This document shows positions 13,667 to 16,102 of a stretch of DNA of 16,102 bases, in pieces. The notes beneath the pieces are model-generated. The model had not been told where the DNA came from, searched no databases, and worked only from the letters and a program-made list of their open reading frames with translations. The stretch spans positions 1 to 16,102 of the forward strand of contig DIDE01000120.1 in NCBI GenBank assembly GCA_002417975.1, read 5' to 3'. How positions within the stretch are numbered: the first letter of the stretch is position 1; every line of letters starts with the position of its first letter. The translations under genes and the position numbers were made by a program. This stretch comes from Eggerthellaceae bacterium UBA5808 (lineage in GTDB: Bacteria; Actinomycetota; Coriobacteriia; Coriobacteriales; Eggerthellaceae).

Positions 13667-13705
13667 AAAAAACAGTCATCTGCGGAAGTAGCTATGCTGC
13701 AGACG
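13667..13705 (-). terminator. Rho-independent terminator of uppP
   Basis: On the minus strand CGTCTGC (13705-13699) pairs with GCAGATG (13683-13677), seven pairs including one G-U, around a 15-base loop. ACTG and six T (13672-13667) follow. It lies about 80 bases after the uppP stop and upstream of the next promoter on the same strand, so it separates uppP from the aromatic operon. Confidence 0.65.
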
Positions 13706-13783
13706 TCGTTGCTTTCGCTTACATTATGAAAACAGGTATACGTCGAAATATCTATTCCGTACAAGAAGCAGTTGGAATCGTGT

Positions 13784-14881
13784 TTAAAACAGGCCGATGA
13801 ACTTGCCACCAAAATAGCCCAGGACAACGATACCAAGAATAATGCGATACCAGCCGAACACAGTAAAGTCGTTCTTTTTAATGTATCCCATTAGGAATTT
13901 AATGGAGAGCACCGATACTACGAATGCAGACACAACGCCAACAATCAGTACGACGATTTCGGTCGACGACATAACCAGGCCATTCATTATAAATTTAGCT
14001 GTCTTGACCAAGCCCCATCCAAGCATGATAGGAATCGCGAGGAAGAACGTAAACTCAGCAGATGCTACACGCGAGCATCCCGAAAGCATACCTCCGATGA
14101 TCGTCGCACCACTACGGCTTGTACCAGGGATGATTGCAAGTACTTGAAAAAGGCCGATCTTTAAAGCAGCTTTTGGATCGATTTCGTCAACACTATTGAT
14201 GCGGAATAAACTGCGCTCTGCCTCTTCTTTAACAGTAAGTGCTTCATCTGATGCGACAGCTGATGGATTAGCAGCATGCGATGCAACCGTCATCATGCTA
14301 TTTGCTGGAGCAACTTCCTGCATTGACGCTGCATGGTGAGTCGGACGGGTGGCTTGAACCGATGGACGTGCATGGCGACCGCGCGAAGGAACATTCTGAT
14401 CTGCATCTATTACAGGATGCAAACCACCATGTCTTCCGCCCATTACTGCCATGCTACTTTTAAGCAGCTGCCTATTGTGATGCTCCATAATAATGAATAC
14501 AACACCATAGATAATAAGCATCGAAGCAACGACCACACCGTTATACAGATGATCATGGACCCAATCGTCAAATATCATTCCTATAACTGCGGCAGGAATG
14601 CATCCAATAGCAACCATTCCCCACAGACGCCACGTTCCTCGCCGTTCTACGGAAGTTTTTGTGCGTGAAAATGGATTGAGCTTATGAAAATAAAGGATAA
14701 CAACTGCCAAGATGGCACCAAGTTGTATAACAACCAAGAAAAGCGCCAAGAACTGTTCAGAAACGTTGAGTTTAAGAAATTCATCAACGAGGATCATATG
14801 CCCCGTCGAAGAAATTGGAAGCCATTCAGTAACGCCTTCGACTATTCCAAGAACTAGGGCCTTAAGAGCTTCGATGAGCAT
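13784..14881 (-). CDS. uppP: Undecaprenyl-diphosphatase (UppP/BacA family) with a large central insertion
   Basis: A 365-residue integral membrane enzyme that removes a phosphate from undecaprenyl diphosphate, regenerating the lipid carrier for peptidoglycan precursors; it also confers bacitracin tolerance. Signature blocks are intact: EGVTEWLPISSTGH (15-28) with the catalytic E15, E19 and S25, and PGTSRSG (252-258) with R256. Family members have about 270 residues. The excess is a hydrophilic segment at about 139-232, rich in His, Ser, Ala and Met. It is inserted between the two inverted-repeat halves of the fold, just before the second half (EIDPKAALKIGLFQ). Both halves otherwise look complete, so the enzyme is probably active. 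The ATG has AAGGA (14889-14893) seven bases upstream. It is transcribed away from guaA and followed by its own terminator. Confidence 0.95.
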   Translation of the reverse strand: MLIEALKALVLGIVEGVTEWLPISSTGHMILVDEFLKLNVSEQFLALFLVVIQLGAILAVVILYFHKLNPFSRTKTSVERRGTWRLWGMVAIGCIPAAVIGMIFDDWVHDHLYNGVVVASMLIIYGVVFIIMEHHNRQLLKSSMAVMGGRHGGLHPVIDADQNVPSRGRHARPSVQATRPTHHAASMQEVAPANSMMTVASHAANPSAVASDEALTVKEEAERSLFRINSVDEIDPKAALKIGLFQVLAIIPGTSRSGATIIGGMLSGCSRVASAEFTFFLAIPIMLGWGLVKTAKFIMNGLVMSSTEIVVLIVGVVSAFVVSVLSIKFLMGYIKKNDFTVFGWYRIILGIVVLGYFGGKFIGLF

Positions 14882-15090
14882 GAAACCATCCTTATCTTAT
14901 AAATCAATAACGCCTTACAATATGCCTTTTGGCAATGGACGCATTGTATCGCAAGCGCTCCTTAGATCATTATGCGGTCAAATAATTCCATGTAACAGTA
15001 ATGAAGTCGTCACTAAGTCATCATCTCAACGATATGATTACGAGTATGATTTAGTTCAAACTTATGGGCGGAACACAGGAGGAGATCTAC
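14882..15090. other. Divergent intergenic region between uppP and guaA
   Basis: These 209 bases must contain the promoters of both genes. On the minus side TTGCCA (14935-14930) resembles a -35 box, but no clear -10 box sits at 17-18 bases. On the plus side two TATGAT hexamers (15033-15038 and 15045-15050), 12 bases apart, resemble -10 boxes without good -35 partners. A TGCC-TTTT-GGCA mini-hairpin covers 14923-14934. I do not recognise a purine riboswitch before guaA. Confidence 0.4.
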
Positions 15091-16102
15091 GTGAACGCAG
15101 CAACGATTCCCGATCAGAAAGTCATCGTCATCGATTTTGGAGCGCAATACGGTCAATTGATCGCACGGCGCGTACGCGATCTCGGTGTATTTTCGGAGAT
15201 CGTACCTTTTGACATCGACCCTGCTGATCTCAAAGCAAAAAAGCCGTCAGCAATCATTTTAAGTGGCGGCCCAGCAAGCGTTTATGCAGACAATGCGCCT
15301 AAAATCAATCCTGCCCTATTTAATACCGGCGTACCAGTACTCGGTTTTTGCTATGGCATGCAAGCAATGGCTGTCTCTTTGGGAGGATCAGTTCCTCAGA
15401 CCGATGTCGGAGAATACGGACCTGCCAAGCTTACGCTCAACGATGCTGCATCTTCACGTTTGTTTGACGGAACTCCTGCTCAGCAAACCGTGTGGATGAG
15501 CCATCGAGATTCTGTTTCTTTTGCACCTAAGGGTTTTACAGTAACCGCGCGTACTGAAACATGTCCAATTGCTGCAATGGAGTATCCAGAAAAGCAGTTT
15601 TTTGCTACACAGTTCCATCCTGAAGTGCTCCATACCGAGTATGGACAACGTATCCTTAAGAACTTTCTCTTTAAGGTTTGTCACCTTAGCCCTACGTGGA
15701 CAATGGAGAGTATTATTGATGAAAAGGTCAGTGCGATTCGTAGAAAAGTTGGTGATGGGAGAGTAATATTAGCTCTTTCTGGTGGCGTTGATTCTGCCGT
15801 GACTGCAGCTATTGTCCATCGTGCGATTGGCGACCAACTAACCTGTGTTTTTGTGAACCATGGGATGTTGCGCAAGGGTGAGCCAGAGTTAGTTGAAGAA
15901 GTCTTTCGGAGACAGTTTAAGATGCCTTTCATTCATGTTCACGCAGAAGACCGCTATGCCGAGCTTCTCAAAGGAGTATCTGAGCCGGAGGAAAAGCGTC
16001 GTATTATCGGTACGCAATTTTGGAGAGAGTTTTTTGCTGTTGCTCAAAAGCTTGACGGTGTGAAATATTTAGCTCAAGGTACGATTTATCCTGACCGTAT
16101 AG
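15091..16102 (+). CDS. guaA: GMP synthase (glutamine-hydrolysing), 3' end cut by the window
   Basis: The first 337 residues of an enzyme normally about 515 long that converts XMP to GMP with ATP and glutamine. The N-terminal class I glutamine amidotransferase domain shows VIVIDFGAQYGQLIARRVRD (11-30), the nucleophile in GFCYGMQ (C87), SHRD (137-140) and QFHPEV with H176 and E178. The ATP-pyrophosphatase domain starts near 205, with the P-loop LALSGGVDSAV (227-237), FVNHGMLRKGE (254-264) and LAQGTIYPDRI at the window edge. The start is GTG at 15091: AGGAGGAG ends about eight bases before it, and it is the residue where family similarity begins. Codon use changes near residue 195-205 (for example Ile goes from mostly ATC to mostly ATT, and AGA appears only after it). 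It is transcribed divergently from uppP. Confidence 0.97.
   Translation, partial: MNAATIPDQKVIVIDFGAQYGQLIARRVRDLGVFSEIVPFDIDPADLKAKKPSAIILSGGPASVYADNAPKINPALFNTGVPVLGFCYGMQAMAVSLGGSVPQTDVGEYGPAKLTLNDAASSRLFDGTPAQQTVWMSHRDSVSFAPKGFTVTARTETCPIAAMEYPEKQFFATQFHPEVLHTEYGQRILKNFLFKVCHLSPTWTMESIIDEKVSAIRRKVGDGRVILALSGGVDSAVTAAIVHRAIGDQLTCVFVNHGMLRKGEPELVEEVFRRQFKMPFIHVHAEDRYAELLKGVSEPEEKRRIIGTQFWREFFAVAQKLDGVKYLAQGTIYPDRI

Noticed and set aside
14882..15090. Purine riboswitch before guaA
   Set aside because: The conserved junction and loop sequences of purine riboswitches are not visible in the 209-base interval.
14712..15212. 166-codon plus-strand open frame across the uppP-guaA junction
   Set aside because: It lies antisense to uppP and then overlaps guaA in a different frame. 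guaA itself is identified by its conserved protein motifs.

Overview
The window looks like chromosomal DNA of a low-to-mid GC actinobacterium. My best guess is the class Coriobacteriia (Eggerthella, Cryptobacterium, Slackia or Atopobium relatives). That guess is inference. It rests on housekeeping proteins of actinobacterial look at modest GC, a CBS-type pyrophosphatase without a DRTGG domain, and an iron-sulfur serine dehydratase suited to an anaerobe. I see no insertion sequence, prophage, CRISPR array, rRNA or tRNA gene.

Layout. At the left end the str operon runs on the minus strand: rpsL (TTG start), rpsG, fusA, then rpsJ (GTG start, cut by the window edge), with no tuf between fusA and rpsJ. 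A good promoter lies upstream of rpsL. Two plus-strand genes follow, separated by long non-coding stretches: a one-chain L-serine ammonia-lyase (sdaA, 3586-5211) and a membrane protein of the putative ABC-transporter type IV (CmpB) family (5617-6762). The second gene converges on a minus-strand block. In transcription order from the right, that block is: uppP (undecaprenyl-diphosphatase with a large extra loop), chorismate mutase overlapping DAHP synthase by ATGA, pcrA helicase, CBS-containing manganese pyrophosphatase, and an unrecognised tail-anchored, largely disordered protein. guaA (GMP synthase) starts on the plus strand at 15091, divergent from uppP, and runs off the right end.

Function. 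Most genes are core: translation (rpsL, rpsG, fusA, rpsJ), DNA repair (pcrA), lipid-carrier recycling for the cell wall (uppP), entry to aromatic amino-acid synthesis (DAHP synthase plus chorismate mutase), pyrophosphate removal (ppaC), GMP synthesis (guaA) and serine catabolism to pyruvate and ammonia (sdaA). Only the mutase-DAHP synthase pair and the ribosomal/EF-G set form clear operons. The others appear separately transcribed, with hairpins or terminators between them.

I did not find a clear new system. The less ordinary parts are: the tail-anchored protein with three repeated acidic-Thr-x-Val motifs; its upstream region with three palindromes, one overlapping the predicted transcription start; the UppP insertion; the nested inverted repeats between genes; and a sharp codon-usage change inside guaA. 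Promoters, hairpins and terminators were found by eye, without folding or scoring software.
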